Shown here: piece by piece, positions 16,837 to 24,771 of the stretch | Layout: every line of letters begins with the position of its first letter | Position numbering within the stretch: position 1 is the first letter of the stretch | DNA from: CAVXHQ01 sp963761735 | Lineage (GTDB): Bacteria > Pseudomonadota > Alphaproteobacteria > Rhodobacterales > Rhodobacteraceae | Assembly (NCBI GenBank): GCA_963761735.1 | Contig: CAVXHQ010000006.1 | Location: forward strand, 186,001 to 250,000 | Length of the DNA stretch: 64,000 bases | Direction of reading: 5' to 3' | Translations under genes and position numbers: made by a program | Notes under the pieces: model-generated | Seen by the model: only the letters and a program-made list of their open reading frames with translations | The model's database searches: none | What the model was told of the DNA's origin: nothing

Positions 16837-18156
16837 ATGACCATCACCCGCTTCGCCCCTTCGCCCACCGGCTGGCTGCACATCGGCAATCTGCGTGCAG
16901 CACTTTTCAATTATGCGATTGCCCGGCAGGCGGGCGGCACGTTCATCCTGCGGATCGACGACACCGATCCCGAACGCTCGAAACAGGAGTATGTCGACGG
17001 CATCAAACGCGATCTCGACTGGCTGGGATTTGCCTGGGACCGGGTCGAGCATCAGTCGGTGCGCATGGAACAATACATGGTCGCCAAGGCGGAATTCATC
17101 GAAAGCGGCAGGCTGTACGAATGCTTCGAGACGCCGGTAGAACTCGATCTCAAGCGCAAGAAACAGCTGAATATGGGCAAACCGCCGGTCTATGACCGTG
17201 CGGCACTTGCCCTGACGGACGCCGAAAAGACGCGCCTGCGCGACGAGCGGGGGTCGCACTGGCGGTTCAAGCTCGATCATCAGCGCATCGAGTGGGACGA
17301 TGGAATCCTCGGGCCGCTGTCTCTCGATGCGGCGTCGGTGTCGGATCCGGTACTGATCAAGAACAGCGGGCAGGTGTTGTATACGCTGGCATCGGTCGTG
17401 GACGACGTCGAAATGGGTGTGACGGACGTCGTTCGGGGCTCCGACCACGTGACGAATACCGCGACGCAGATCCAGATCATGCAGGCGGCGGGCGGCGCCG
17501 TGCCGATGTTCGGTCACCATTCGCTGCTGACCGGGCCGGACGGCGAGGGCCTGTCGAAACGCCTCGGCGCGCTGGCGCTGCGCGATCTGCGCGCGCAGGG
17601 CATTTCGGCGATGGCGATCATGAGCCTGATGGCGCGTCTGGGCTCGGCCGACCCGGTGGAACTGCGCGGCTCTGTCGACGAAATCATCGCCGGGTTCGAT
17701 TTGTCCAGGTTTGGTTCGGCGCCGACGAAATTCGATCCCGCCGACCTGATGCCGCTGACCGCGCGCCATCTGGCGACATTGCCCGCCAGCAAGGTTGAAG
17801 ACGCTTTAACTGCGGGCGGTGTGCCACTGGAGTTGCAGGATAAAGTCTGGACGGTCATCAAGGACAATATCGCGACGCTGGACGATATCGGTGGCTGGTG
17901 GGCGGTATTCTCGGGGCAGTCGACGGGCGTCGTCTCGGGCGAGGATGTTGAATTTGTGCAAGAGGCACTCGCCCTGCTGCCCGACGCGCCCTATAACGCC
18001 GACACCTGGTCGGCGTGGACGGCGGCGGTCAAGGAAGCGACCGGACGCAAAGGCAAGGCCCTGTTCATGCCACTGCGCCTTGCGGTGACGGGACGGGCCA
18101 AGGGGCCCGAAATGGCCGATGTGATGGCGCTGATGCAGGTAAAGCCAACGGCCTGA
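16837..18156 (+). CDS. gltX: Glutamyl-tRNA synthetase
   Basis: 439 residues from the ATG at 16837, preceded by CGGAGG. The class I signature RFAPSPTGWLHIGNLRAALF (HIGH-type) is at the N-terminus and the KMSKS-type loop appears as GEGLSKRLG. LRIDDTDPERSK and VVRGSDHVTNTATQIQI are further catalytic-domain landmarks. The protein charges tRNA-Glu, and in many alphaproteobacteria also tRNA-Gln as substrate for amidotransfer. The length is at the short end for the family, and alphaproteobacteria often carry two gltX copies, so a second could exist outside the window. KLSKR replaces the canonical KLSKRH only in flanking positions. Confidence 0.94.
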   Translation: MTITRFAPSPTGWLHIGNLRAALFNYAIARQAGGTFILRIDDTDPERSKQEYVDGIKRDLDWLGFAWDRVEHQSVRMEQYMVAKAEFIESGRLYECFETPVELDLKRKKQLNMGKPPVYDRAALALTDAEKTRLRDERGSHWRFKLDHQRIEWDDGILGPLSLDAASVSDPVLIKNSGQVLYTLASVVDDVEMGVTDVVRGSDHVTNTATQIQIMQAAGGAVPMFGHHSLLTGPDGEGLSKRLGALALRDLRAQGISAMAIMSLMARLGSADPVELRGSVDEIIAGFDLSRFGSAPTKFDPADLMPLTARHLATLPASKVEDALTAGGVPLELQDKVWTVIKDNIATLDDIGGWWAVFSGQSTGVVSGEDVEFVQEALALLPDAPYNADTWSAWTAAVKEATGRKGKALFMPLRLAVTGRAKGPEMADVMALMQVKPTA

Positions 18157-18197
18157 CCGCGCCCGCGCGGCCCGTTCGGATCGTCCCGTGCGCAGTG

Positions 18198-20711
18198 CTA
18201 CTCCCGCGCCCGCAGGACGGCCGCAGGCCGTGCGGCCAGTGGGCGCCATGCGTAGGCGAGATTGGCGAGCAATGTCAGCCCGATACCGAGGCCCAGCACA
18301 TTCAGGGCCGAGGACCACAGCACGGTGTAGTCGGACTCGAACAGGAACGTCGCCACGGCCCAGCCGCCCAGAAACCCTGCCGCGAGGGCGACGCCGCCCG
18401 CGATCAGCCCCAGGATCAGCGCCCGCCATGCGAACGACCGCAGGATCAGCGACCGCGATGCCCCCAGCGTCTTGAGGACCGCCGCCTCGTAGGTCCGCGC
18501 GCTTTCACCCGCCGCCGCCGCGCCGATCAGAACCAGCAGCCCGGTCAGCAGCGTCGCCGCAGCCCCGTAGCGGGTCGCCTCGGCGATGCCCGACAACAGG
18601 CGCGCCAGTTGATCGACGGCGTCGCGCACGCGGATGCCGGTGATGTTGGGATAGGCACGCGCCAGATCGCGCAGGATCGCGGCCTCGGCGGATTCTTCGG
18701 CATAGACGGTGCTGATGAACGTACTCGGCGCCCCGGCAAGGGCTGCGTCGTTGAACACCATCACGAAACCCATGCCTCCCGACGACCATTCCACCTCGCG
18801 AAACGAAGTGACGGTCGCGGTGAGTTCGCGCCCCGCGACGTTGACGGTGACGGTGTCGCCCAGGGACAGGCCGATCTCGGTTGCCTCCTCGGCCGAGAAT
18901 GACACGAGGGGCGGGCCGTCGTAGCCGGACGGCCACCATTCGCCTTGTGTCACGCGGGTGCCGGGGGGCAAGGCGTCGGCAAAGGACAGGCCGCGGTCGC
19001 CCTCGACGATCCAGCTGTCTTCGATCTTTTCCGCCGGCGGGCCGATGATTTCGGTGATGATGCCACGCACCATCGGCGCACTTTCGACGCGGGACACGGC
19101 GGGATCGTCGTTCAGCCGCGCAAGATAACCGTCCATCTGGCCGGGCTGGATGTCGACGAAGAAATACGACGGCGCCACGTCGGGGAACGTGTCGGTCACC
19201 GCACGGCGCAGGGTGCCGTCGACCTGCCCGATCGCGGCCAGCACCGACAGCCCAAGGCCGAGCGACAAGACCGTCGCCCCGGTTTCGGATCCCCGCGCCG
19301 ACAGCGCCGCCAGTGCCGAGCGCAGTGCCGGGCGCCCCCGCGCAAGGCGCCCCGCCAGACGCGCCGCGATCCGTGCAAGCAAGGCGGCCAGCGACAACAG
19401 CACCAATGCGCCGACGATTCCGCCCGCCGTCCACAGGGTCAGGCGCCAGGCGCCGGAAAACAGCCCCGCCGCGCCGACGAGGCCCCCGGCCAGCGCCAGC
19501 GTCGCCAGCAGGATCGGCCAGCGCGGCAATCGGCGGGTCTGTCCGATGGCATCGCGGAACAATGTCGCGGGCCTTGTCTCGGACGCGGCGGCCAGCGGCC
19601 ACAGCGAGAACAGCAGCGCGCAAAGCACGCCATACAGCGCCGCCTCGGCCAGCGGCGCGGGGTACAGGGCGATGGCCGCCGGAATCGGCAATCGCGCCTC
19701 GATCAGCGGCGCAACCGCAAAGGGCACGGCGGCGCCCAGTGCAAGGCCGATCGCCACGCCCAGCACCGTCAGCGCCCCGATCTGGATCAGATACACCGAA
19801 AATATCAGCCGCCGCGACGCGCCCAGCGTCTTGAGCGTCGCGATGACGCCGGTTTTGCCGCCAAGGTAGGCGCGCACCGCCGAGGACACGCCGACCCCGC
19901 CGACGGCGAGGCCCGCAAGGCCGACGAGGATCAGAAAGCTGCCCAACCGGTCGACGAATTGCGTCACACCGCCGGCCCCTTCGCGGCTGTCGCGCCAGCG
20001 CAACCCGCTGGCCGGAAAGGCCGTTGTCGCCGCTGCCTCCGTCGCCGCAAGATCGGTGCCGGCTGGCAGCGTCAGACGGTAGTGCGTCGAATAGATCGTC
20101 CCCTCGGCCAGCAATCCGGCCCCGTCCAGCGCATCGGTGCGCAGGATCGTGCGCGGCCCGAACGAAAACCCGCCCGACGCATTGTCAGGATAGCGCGTGA
20201 GGATCGCCGACAGGCGAAAAGTCTTGATCCCAAGGCGAAAGGCGTCGCCGGGCACGAGGCCGAGACGGTCCGCCAGCGCGGGTTCCATGACCGCGCCGTC
20301 GTCCGCGAGCGCTTCTGCCAGCGGCATGTCGGGGGAAAGTGTGACCGCACCGATCAGCGGATAGGCCCCGTCGACGGCACGGATCTGGGTCAGCGCGCGT
20401 TCCTCATCGGTGGCATCGTCGGGCACGGTGACGGCAAGCGACCGGAAATCCACAGTCTCCGAAACCGCCGTGCCGATGTCGTCCAGCCAGGCACGCTCGT
20501 CCGCGCTGGCAAAGCGGTAGGTAAATTCGACCTCGGCATCGCCGCCCAGCATCGCGGCCCCTTCGCGCGCGAGACCCGCCGCGATGGCGGATCGCACCTC
20601 GCCGATGGCGGCGATTGCCATGACGCCAAGGGCGAGACAGGCCAGGAAGATGCGAAACCCGCGCAGGGCGCCGCGCAGCTCGCGTGCCGCGAGGCGGAAA
20701 GCCAGCCTCAT
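18198..20711 (-). CDS. FtsX-like ABC transporter permease (YbbP type)
   Basis: 837 residues from the ATG at 20711, which overlaps the stop of the ATPase gene (ATGA). Topology is that of YbbP-like permeases: an N-terminal helix (IFLACLALGVMAIAAIGEV), a long periplasmic domain, then two FtsX membrane blocks of about four helices each (for example FLILVGLAGLAVGGVGVSS and ATLLTGLLVLIGAAAAGE). The family moves hydrophobic molecules or couples ATP hydrolysis to periplasmic events, in the manner of LolCE and MacB; its own substrate is unknown. With the ATPase upstream and a TesA-like esterase divergent, the arrangement matches the tesA-ybbA-ybbP neighbourhood of enterobacteria. Confidence 0.9.
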   Translation of the reverse strand: MRLAFRLAARELRGALRGFRIFLACLALGVMAIAAIGEVRSAIAAGLAREGAAMLGGDAEVEFTYRFASADERAWLDDIGTAVSETVDFRSLAVTVPDDATDEERALTQIRAVDGAYPLIGAVTLSPDMPLAEALADDGAVMEPALADRLGLVPGDAFRLGIKTFRLSAILTRYPDNASGGFSFGPRTILRTDALDGAGLLAEGTIYSTHYRLTLPAGTDLAATEAAATTAFPASGLRWRDSREGAGGVTQFVDRLGSFLILVGLAGLAVGGVGVSSAVRAYLGGKTGVIATLKTLGASRRLIFSVYLIQIGALTVLGVAIGLALGAAVPFAVAPLIEARLPIPAAIALYPAPLAEAALYGVLCALLFSLWPLAAASETRPATLFRDAIGQTRRLPRWPILLATLALAGGLVGAAGLFSGAWRLTLWTAGGIVGALVLLSLAALLARIAARLAGRLARGRPALRSALAALSARGSETGATVLSLGLGLSVLAAIGQVDGTLRRAVTDTFPDVAPSYFFVDIQPGQMDGYLARLNDDPAVSRVESAPMVRGIITEIIGPPAEKIEDSWIVEGDRGLSFADALPPGTRVTQGEWWPSGYDGPPLVSFSAEEATEIGLSLGDTVTVNVAGRELTATVTSFREVEWSSGGMGFVMVFNDAALAGAPSTFISTVYAEESAEAAILRDLARAYPNITGIRVRDAVDQLARLLSGIAEATRYGAAATLLTGLLVLIGAAAAGESARTYEAAVLKTLGASRSLILRSFAWRALILGLIAGGVALAAGFLGGWAVATFLFESDYTVLWSSALNVLGLGIGLTLLANLAYAWRPLAARPAAVLRARE

Positions 20712-21454
20712 GGGACGATGCGCCCGTCGCGCAGCGACAGGACGCGGCTGCACCGCTGCGCAAGGTCGGCGGCGTGGGTGACCATGATCAGGGTGGCGCC
20801 GTGCCGGTCGCGCAGGCCGAACAGCAGATCGACGATCGCCTGTCCCGTCGTCGCATCGAGATTGCCGGTCGGCTCGTCCGCCAGCAACAGCCGGGGGCGC
20901 GGTGCCGCAGCCCGCGCAAGGGCGACGCGCTGCTGTTCGCCTCCCGAAAGCTGTGCCGGATAGTGATGCGCCCGGCTGCCGAGGCCGACCGCGTCGAGTT
21001 CCGCCGCGGCCCGGTCGAACGCATCCGCCGCCCCGGCGAGTTCCAGCGGCGTCGCCACGTTTTCAAGGGCGGTCATCGTCGGGATCAGGTGGAACGACTG
21101 AAACACCACGCCCATCGCATCGCGGCGAAACCGCGCGAGCGCATCCTCGGACATCGCCGTCAGATCGGACGCGGTGCCGTCGATGTTCGCGACGATGCTG
21201 CCCCGGGTTGCGGCCTCGAGCCCGCCCATAAGCATCAGGAGCGACGATTTGCCCGAGCCGCTGGGACCGGTAAGTGCGAGTGTTTCGCCCGGGCGCACCT
21301 CGAGCGTGATGTCCTGTAGAATATCCACTGTCCCCGCATTGCCCCGAAGGGATAACGACACATCTTTAAGGGACAGGACCGGCGGGGCGGCCCCGTCCGT
21401 GGCCGGAACCGTTTCTGTCGCGGGCATCGGGGACGCGTCGGTCGATTTGAGCAT
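20708..21454 (-). CDS. ABC transporter ATP-binding protein (YbbA/LolD type)
   Basis: About 248 residues using the ATG at 21454 (MLKSTDASP); longer in-frame starts would run into the divergent esterase gene. Walker A is LTGPSGSGKSSLLMLMGG, the Q-loop VVFQSFHLIPTMTALENV, the signature LSGGEQQRVALARA, Walker B PRLLLADEPTGNLD, and the switch His MVTHAADLA. These are the hallmarks of the LolD/MacB/YbbA branch. It is cytoplasmic and pairs with the permease it overlaps by 4 bp. Its start lies 19 bp from the start of the divergent esterase, so the two promoters must overlap the genes. Confidence 0.93.
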   Translation of the reverse strand: MLKSTDASPMPATETVPATDGAAPPVLSLKDVSLSLRGNAGTVDILQDITLEVRPGETLALTGPSGSGKSSLLMLMGGLEAATRGSIVANIDGTASDLTAMSEDALARFRRDAMGVVFQSFHLIPTMTALENVATPLELAGAADAFDRAAAELDAVGLGSRAHHYPAQLSGGEQQRVALARAAAPRPRLLLADEPTGNLDATTGQAIVDLLFGLRDRHGATLIMVTHAADLAQRCSRVLSLRDGRIVP

Positions 21455-21473
21455 GATTGAGGGAGCTTTCGCG

Positions 21474-22136
21474 ATGGGTTTGACGATGACGCGTTCGGTT
21501 CGATATGGGGCCTTCGCGGCACTGGGCAACCTCGCGCTGGCGATTTCACCGCTGTCGGCCCAGACCGTGACGGTCGTGGCGCTGGGCGATTCCCTGACCG
21601 CCGGATACGGCCTGCCCGCAGCGGACGGGTTCGTGGCGCAGATGCAGGCCTGGCTCGACGCGGCGGGGGCCGATGTCGTGTTGCAGAATGCCGGGGTGTC
21701 GGGGGATACGACGGCGGGCGGCCTGTCGCGCGTGGACTGGGCCCTGGGGCCGGAGGTGGACGCGATGATCGTCGCCCTTGGCGGGAACGATTATCTGCGC
21801 GCCATCGATCCGGACAACAGCCGCGCGAACCTTGCCGGGATCCTCGATGCGGCGGACGCGCGGGGAATCGGTGTCCTGCTGGTCGGGATCGCCGCCGGTG
21901 GCAACTATGGCCCCGATTATGCCAGCGCGTTCAATGGGATGTACGTCGATCTTGCGACGCAATACGACACGGCGCTGCGTTCGGATTTCTTTGCCGGTCT
22001 GGGCGATGTCCGTGACGCCGGAAACCTTGCGGATTTCATGCAGGCCGACGGTATCCATCCGAACGCGGCGGGCGTTGCCGAGATCGTGGCCGACCTTGGT
22101 CCGGATGTGGCGGCACTCGCGGACAGGTCACGATAA
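21474..22136 (+). CDS. Arylesterase / SGNH lipase, TesA-like
   Basis: 220 residues from the ATG at 21474 (21486 also possible). A signal peptide ending near SPLSAQ precedes the SGNH blocks: block I GDSLTAGYGLP with the nucleophile Ser, block II NAGVSGDTTAGG, block III ALGGNDYLR, and block V DGIHPN with the catalytic Asp and His. The family hydrolyses short acyl esters and thioesters in the periplasm. It is divergent from the YbbA/YbbP-like pair, as in Escherichia coli tesA, which supports orthology. Block III reads GGNDYLRA rather than the more usual GGNDxLRG. Confidence 0.9.
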   Translation: MGLTMTRSVRYGAFAALGNLALAISPLSAQTVTVVALGDSLTAGYGLPAADGFVAQMQAWLDAAGADVVLQNAGVSGDTTAGGLSRVDWALGPEVDAMIVALGGNDYLRAIDPDNSRANLAGILDAADARGIGVLLVGIAAGGNYGPDYASAFNGMYVDLATQYDTALRSDFFAGLGDVRDAGNLADFMQADGIHPNAAGVAEIVADLGPDVAALADRSR

Positions 22137-22144
22137 CGGAGCCG

Positions 22145-22687
22145 TCAGCGTAATTTCACGAGGTCCGCACAGCTGTACGCCAGCGCGACCGGGGTTTGCG
22201 GTTCGCGGTGGCGCAGGTCGCGCGGCAGGCAGGGCGTGGCGCAGAGCTGACAGGTTGTGGCGCGGGCCGTGTCGATAAACCACAACCGGCCGCCCGGTGT
22301 CGCCACGTAGCCGTTGGTGTGGTTGAGGCGGTCGGTGTCCATGTCGAGTGCCGATGGTATCTCGGAATTATACGCTACATCGTACCCGGCATTGGTGTGG
22401 TAGGACGCAGTGATCTGCGTGGCAGCCGGGTACAGCGGCAGGGTACAGCCTGCGTGGGTGCCGCGCACGGCAGGTGTCGCGACCAGTGAAGCCGCGCGAT
22501 CGATCCCGACAAAGCCGCAATATTCCACACCGTCAGCAAAGGACGTGGCCTGAAGCCGCGCGAGGGTGTCAGCGGCAAACTGCGCCTCTGACATCTGCGT
22601 CGGCTGTGAAAGCGCTGAACGGGGAAAGGTGCCGACTGCCGCTGCGGTGACACTCAATGCCAACATCACGCGGAACGGCGGGTTCAT
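22145..22687 (-). CDS. DUF4329 domain protein, exported
   Basis: 180 residues with an N-terminal signal peptide (VMLALSVTAAAVGTFPRSALS). The body matches DUF4329: EYCGFVGIDRAASLVATPA, ASYHTNAGYDVAYNSEIPSA, and TNGYVATPGGRLWFID. The family often shows ASxHTHxxY; here the second His is Asn (HTN), so any metal or catalytic role of that position may be lost. The C-terminal part has four cysteines (TCQLCATPC and YSC) that could form disulfides in the periplasm. DUF4329 occurs in toxin-like and hydrolase-like settings, but no immunity or secretion gene is next to it. Function unknown. Confidence 0.75.
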   Translation of the reverse strand: MNPPFRVMLALSVTAAAVGTFPRSALSQPTQMSEAQFAADTLARLQATSFADGVEYCGFVGIDRAASLVATPAVRGTHAGCTLPLYPAATQITASYHTNAGYDVAYNSEIPSALDMDTDRLNHTNGYVATPGGRLWFIDTARATTCQLCATPCLPRDLRHREPQTPVALAYSCADLVKLR

Positions 22688-22741
22688 GGCCGCAGGCCTC
22701 CCGCGCCCATGAAGTCTGTCGGTCGTATCCCGCAGGATACG

Positions 22742-22777
22742 GACCGCTATCGGCGCTCGAGGACGCCGATAGCGGTC
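22742..22777 (-). terminator. Strong hairpin after the cold-shock gene
   Basis: A perfect 14-bp stem (GACCGCTATCGGCG with CGCCGATAGCGGTC) encloses an 8-base loop and begins 3 bp beyond the cold-shock stop. The T-tract on the minus strand is poor, so it may act as a transcription terminator or mainly as an RNA-stabilising 3' end. Confidence 0.6.
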
Positions 22778-22780
22778 AGA

Positions 22781-22987
22781 TCAGGCCAGAGCCAGATTGA
22801 TCGCCGATTCGCGGCCGTCACGGCCGGCTTCGATGTCAAAGGTGACTTTCTGGTTGTCTTTCAGACCTGTGAGGCCCGAACGCTCAACGGCAGAAATGTG
22901 AACGAAAACGTCCTTCGTGCCGCCATCGGGAGCGATAAAGCCGAAGCCTTTGGTAGAGTTGAACCATTTCACGGTGCCAGTGGCCAT
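22781..22987 (-). CDS. Cold-shock protein, CspA family
   Basis: 68 residues from the ATG at 22987, with AAGGAAAC upstream. The single CSD domain carries RNP1 KGFGFIAPDGG and RNP2 DVFVHISAVE and begins with TGTVKWFNSTKGFGF. It binds single-stranded RNA and DNA and melts secondary structure in the cytoplasm. The gene is monocistronic with a long upstream gap to 23283, as is usual for genes with structured 5' leaders. A 16-bp palindrome lies about 215 bp upstream. Which paralogue it is, and whether it is cold-induced, cannot be told from sequence. Confidence 0.95.
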   Translation of the reverse strand: MATGTVKWFNSTKGFGFIAPDGGTKDVFVHISAVERSGLTGLKDNQKVTFDIEAGRDGRESAINLALA

Positions 22988-23199
22988 CACGTGTTTCCTT
23001 ATTTAGTACCGCTCGCGGGAATGCAGCGGATCGGCTCTGTCACAGTAGATCGATTGACTGGGCCGTAAGGAGACAGTGGTCGATGCGTAACTTCGCCGTG
23101 CACATATTCACCATCCCTGCCGGAATTTCAAGGGGAACGACAATGATTTGGCGAAATCGGGTTGTCGCCCGCGATATCGCCGGTTCGGCAAAACACGCG

Positions 23200-23215
23200 T
23201 CGAAACGCGTTTCGA
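23200..23215. promoter_or_regulatory. 16-bp perfect palindrome in the 295-bp gap upstream of the cold-shock gene
   Basis: TCGAAACGCGTTTCGA is fully self-complementary and is flanked by a partial extension (GCAAAA ... TTTGC). It lies between the cold-shock gene and the small membrane-protein gene; apart from a dubious plus-strand ORF I see no gene in this gap. It may be an operator or part of a terminator for the minus-strand gene ending at 23283. Confidence 0.35.
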
Positions 23216-23282
23216 TTTGCCGGATGCCGCGCCGGAAATCGCAACGGGGCGAGGCATTGCCCGCCTCACCGCGCCGCCAGTC

Positions 23283-23513
23283 TTAGGCGGTTTCGGCGGA
23301 ACGGCCCTGCATCGCCGGTGTCCGATCGGGATCGGCCGGAACACGGCCGCGCGGGCCCTGCGTCGGCAGCGTATAGGCGAGGATGGCAGATACCGGCCCC
23401 GAGAAGGCCCAGATCGCGAAAGACGTCAGAAACCCGAAGTCGAATACGAGATACCCGGCAAGTCCGAAGACGAACCCGAGCAGTGCGCCACACAACGTTA
23501 CAATACCGGCCAT
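23283..23513 (-). CDS. Small two-helix membrane protein
   Basis: 76 residues from the ATG at 23513, preceded by a good Shine-Dalgarno (AAAGGAGAG). Two hydrophobic segments are clear: IVTLCGALLGFVFGLAGYLVF and FLTSFAIWAFSGPVSAILAY. A hydrophilic C-terminal tail contains RGRVPADPDRTP. It resembles small conserved inner-membrane proteins of Rhodobacterales, but I do not recognise a named family. An upstream in-frame start (23573) is less likely because it lacks a ribosome-binding site. No function is proposed. Confidence 0.6.
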   Translation of the reverse strand: MAGIVTLCGALLGFVFGLAGYLVFDFGFLTSFAIWAFSGPVSAILAYTLPTQGPRGRVPADPDRTPAMQGRSAETA

Positions 23514-23777
23514 GATGCTCTCCTTTGACGTCACCATCTTTGTCGCGGATTGAGACGGGATTGTGGCTGCCATCCGTTAACAAAGTGAAAACTTTCGACA
23601 GCGTCGGCAATCTGCCACGGGTCCGATCGGCGTTATCTCGCGCAAAAGCGGTTGTATTGGCGCCGACGCGCGGCAAGGCGGCGGGCGCGGGACCCGACGC
23701 AGGCAGACCCACGGCGGGTCATCAGGGCCGAAACCCGCGTCATCGGCGTTGCGAAGCGGGTTCAGTTTGGGCATGTT

Positions 23778-23803
23778 GCCCGCAACGAACGCCCGCAACG
23801 AAC
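23778..23803. repeat. Exact 13-bp tandem duplication
   Basis: GCCCGCAACGAAC occurs twice head to tail, directly upstream of the lipoprotein gene that starts at 23819. It is one of several short exact duplications within 860 bp (see 24291, 24481 and 24605). Confidence 0.8.
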
Positions 23804-23818
23804 GACAGGCAGGACCGC

Positions 23819-24130
23819 ATGCGTGCATCGACGAAATCACTGACTGCGGCCCTTGCCGCGATGTTGACGCTGGCGGCCTGCAGCAGCACTGGCCCCGTGG
23901 GTGCGGCCTGCCTCGACAGCGGTCGCAATGCGGCCTCCGCGGCTTTGTGCTCGTGCGTGCAGCAGGTGGCCGACCGGACGCTCAGCCGGTCTGATCAGGC
24001 GATGGCGGCGTCGTTTTTCGAGGATCCGCAGGCGGCCCAGGACGTCCGTCAGTCGGATAATCCAAGCCTCGAGGCATTCTGGCTGCGCTACCGCGCCTTT
24101 TCCAGTGCGGCGGAACGCAGCTGCCGCTGA
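23819..24130 (+). CDS. Small lipoprotein
   Basis: 103 residues starting MRASTKSLTAALAAMLTLAAC. LAAC is a lipobox, so Cys21 should be lipidated. The mature part contains three further cysteines (ACLDSG, LCSC, and the terminal SC) and the motif DPQAAQDVRQSDNPSLEAFW. Close relatives in Rhodobacterales are often annotated, without good evidence, as 'arginine transporter'. It is probably a periplasmic lipoprotein of unknown role. It ends 6 bp before the stop of the oppositely oriented membrane gene, so the two are convergent. Confidence 0.75.
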   Translation: MRASTKSLTAALAAMLTLAACSSTGPVGAACLDSGRNAASAALCSCVQQVADRTLSRSDQAMAASFFEDPQAAQDVRQSDNPSLEAFWLRYRAFSSAAERSCR

Positions 24131-24290
24131 CATACATCACCGCAGGATACCCTTGCTGCGCAGCGCGCGGGTATAGATGTATTGCGCGATGAGCAGGACG
24201 CCGATCGCGATGCTGAACACCGCCGCAAAACCGCCCATTACCTCGAACGATGACGGTTCGGCGATGCCGTAGGACCAGATTGCCGACACC

Positions 24291-24316
24291 ATGAGCCCCA
24301 GAGATGAGCCCCAGAA
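24291..24316. repeat. 13-bp tandem duplication causing a frameshift
   Basis: ATGAGCCCCAGAG is followed at once by ATGAGCCCCAGAA. The length is not a multiple of three, so the overlapping membrane-protein gene is put out of frame. Confidence 0.85.
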
Positions 24317-24480
24317 AGGACAGCGCAAATGCCGGGGCAGCGAACCGGCTGCGCAACAGCAACAGCACCGATCCCAGCACCGAAAACCACACAGCCGTCG
24401 CCCATGAGGCGACAAACCAAACCGGCAGGTCTGCCATCATCGCGCGCTGCCGCTCTGTCAGCATCGCAAGATAGGCCGCG

Positions 24481-24510
24481 TTGCCGGTTTGCGTGTTGCC
24501 GGTTTGCGTC
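24481..24510. repeat. 15-bp tandem duplication, in frame
   Basis: TTGCCGGTTTGCGT repeats with period 15, giving TQTGN twice in the membrane protein on the minus strand. Frame is kept. Confidence 0.8.
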
Positions 24511-24604
24511 ATGAAATAATCGTAGGCGCCGCCCGCATTCCAGATCAGCGACACGATGCCGACGACCCATAGATGCCAGGGTGGTGTCATCGCAGGTGTG
24601 CTTC

Positions 24605-24636
24605 GCGCAAAGGCCCGGGCGCGCAAAGGCCCGGGC
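24605..24636. repeat. Exact 16-bp tandem duplication
   Basis: GCGCAAAGGCCCGGGC occurs twice head to tail just upstream of the preferred start of the membrane-protein gene. If the longer start at 24659 were used, this duplication would also shift frame. Confidence 0.85.
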
Positions 24637-24771
24637 GCAGCGTGCGACGATTTGTCCATTTTTTCTAGGCGACGGTTGGAACGACGTGCCGTCGACGGCT
24701 GAAACGGCCCGTCAAGATCGTTTTCGCGCCCGGGGACACGCACGATCGGCGGCGGCCCCCGGTGCGCCGCC

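Larger units (their letters stand above)
24137..24590 (-). pseudogene. Four-helix membrane protein interrupted by a 13-bp tandem duplication
   Basis: Two frames make one conserved membrane protein. The first half gives HLWVVGIVSLIWNAGGAYDYF and WATAVWFSVLGSVLLLLRSR; the second half gives GLMVSAIWSYGIAEPS and AVFSIAIGVLLIAQYIYTRA. The break coincides with an exact duplication of ATGAGCCCCAGA (period 13, 24291-24316) on the given strand; deleting one copy rejoins the frames. A 15-bp in-frame duplication (24481-24510) also repeats TQTGN in the loop after helix 1. The start is taken at 24590; a longer start at 24659 reads through another 16-bp duplication. The protein is of unknown function. Whether it is broken in the cell or by assembly is open. 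Confidence 0.7.

Noticed and set aside
22145..22687. DUF4329 protein as a toxin with an immunity partner
   Set aside because: It has its own Sec signal, and no immunity-like or secretion gene is adjacent.
23083..23286. Small plus-strand ORF with an AAGGAG upstream
   Set aside because: The ribosome-binding site is fair, but the product is basic and low in hydrophobic content, has no family resemblance, and crosses a perfect palindrome; kept only as a possibility.
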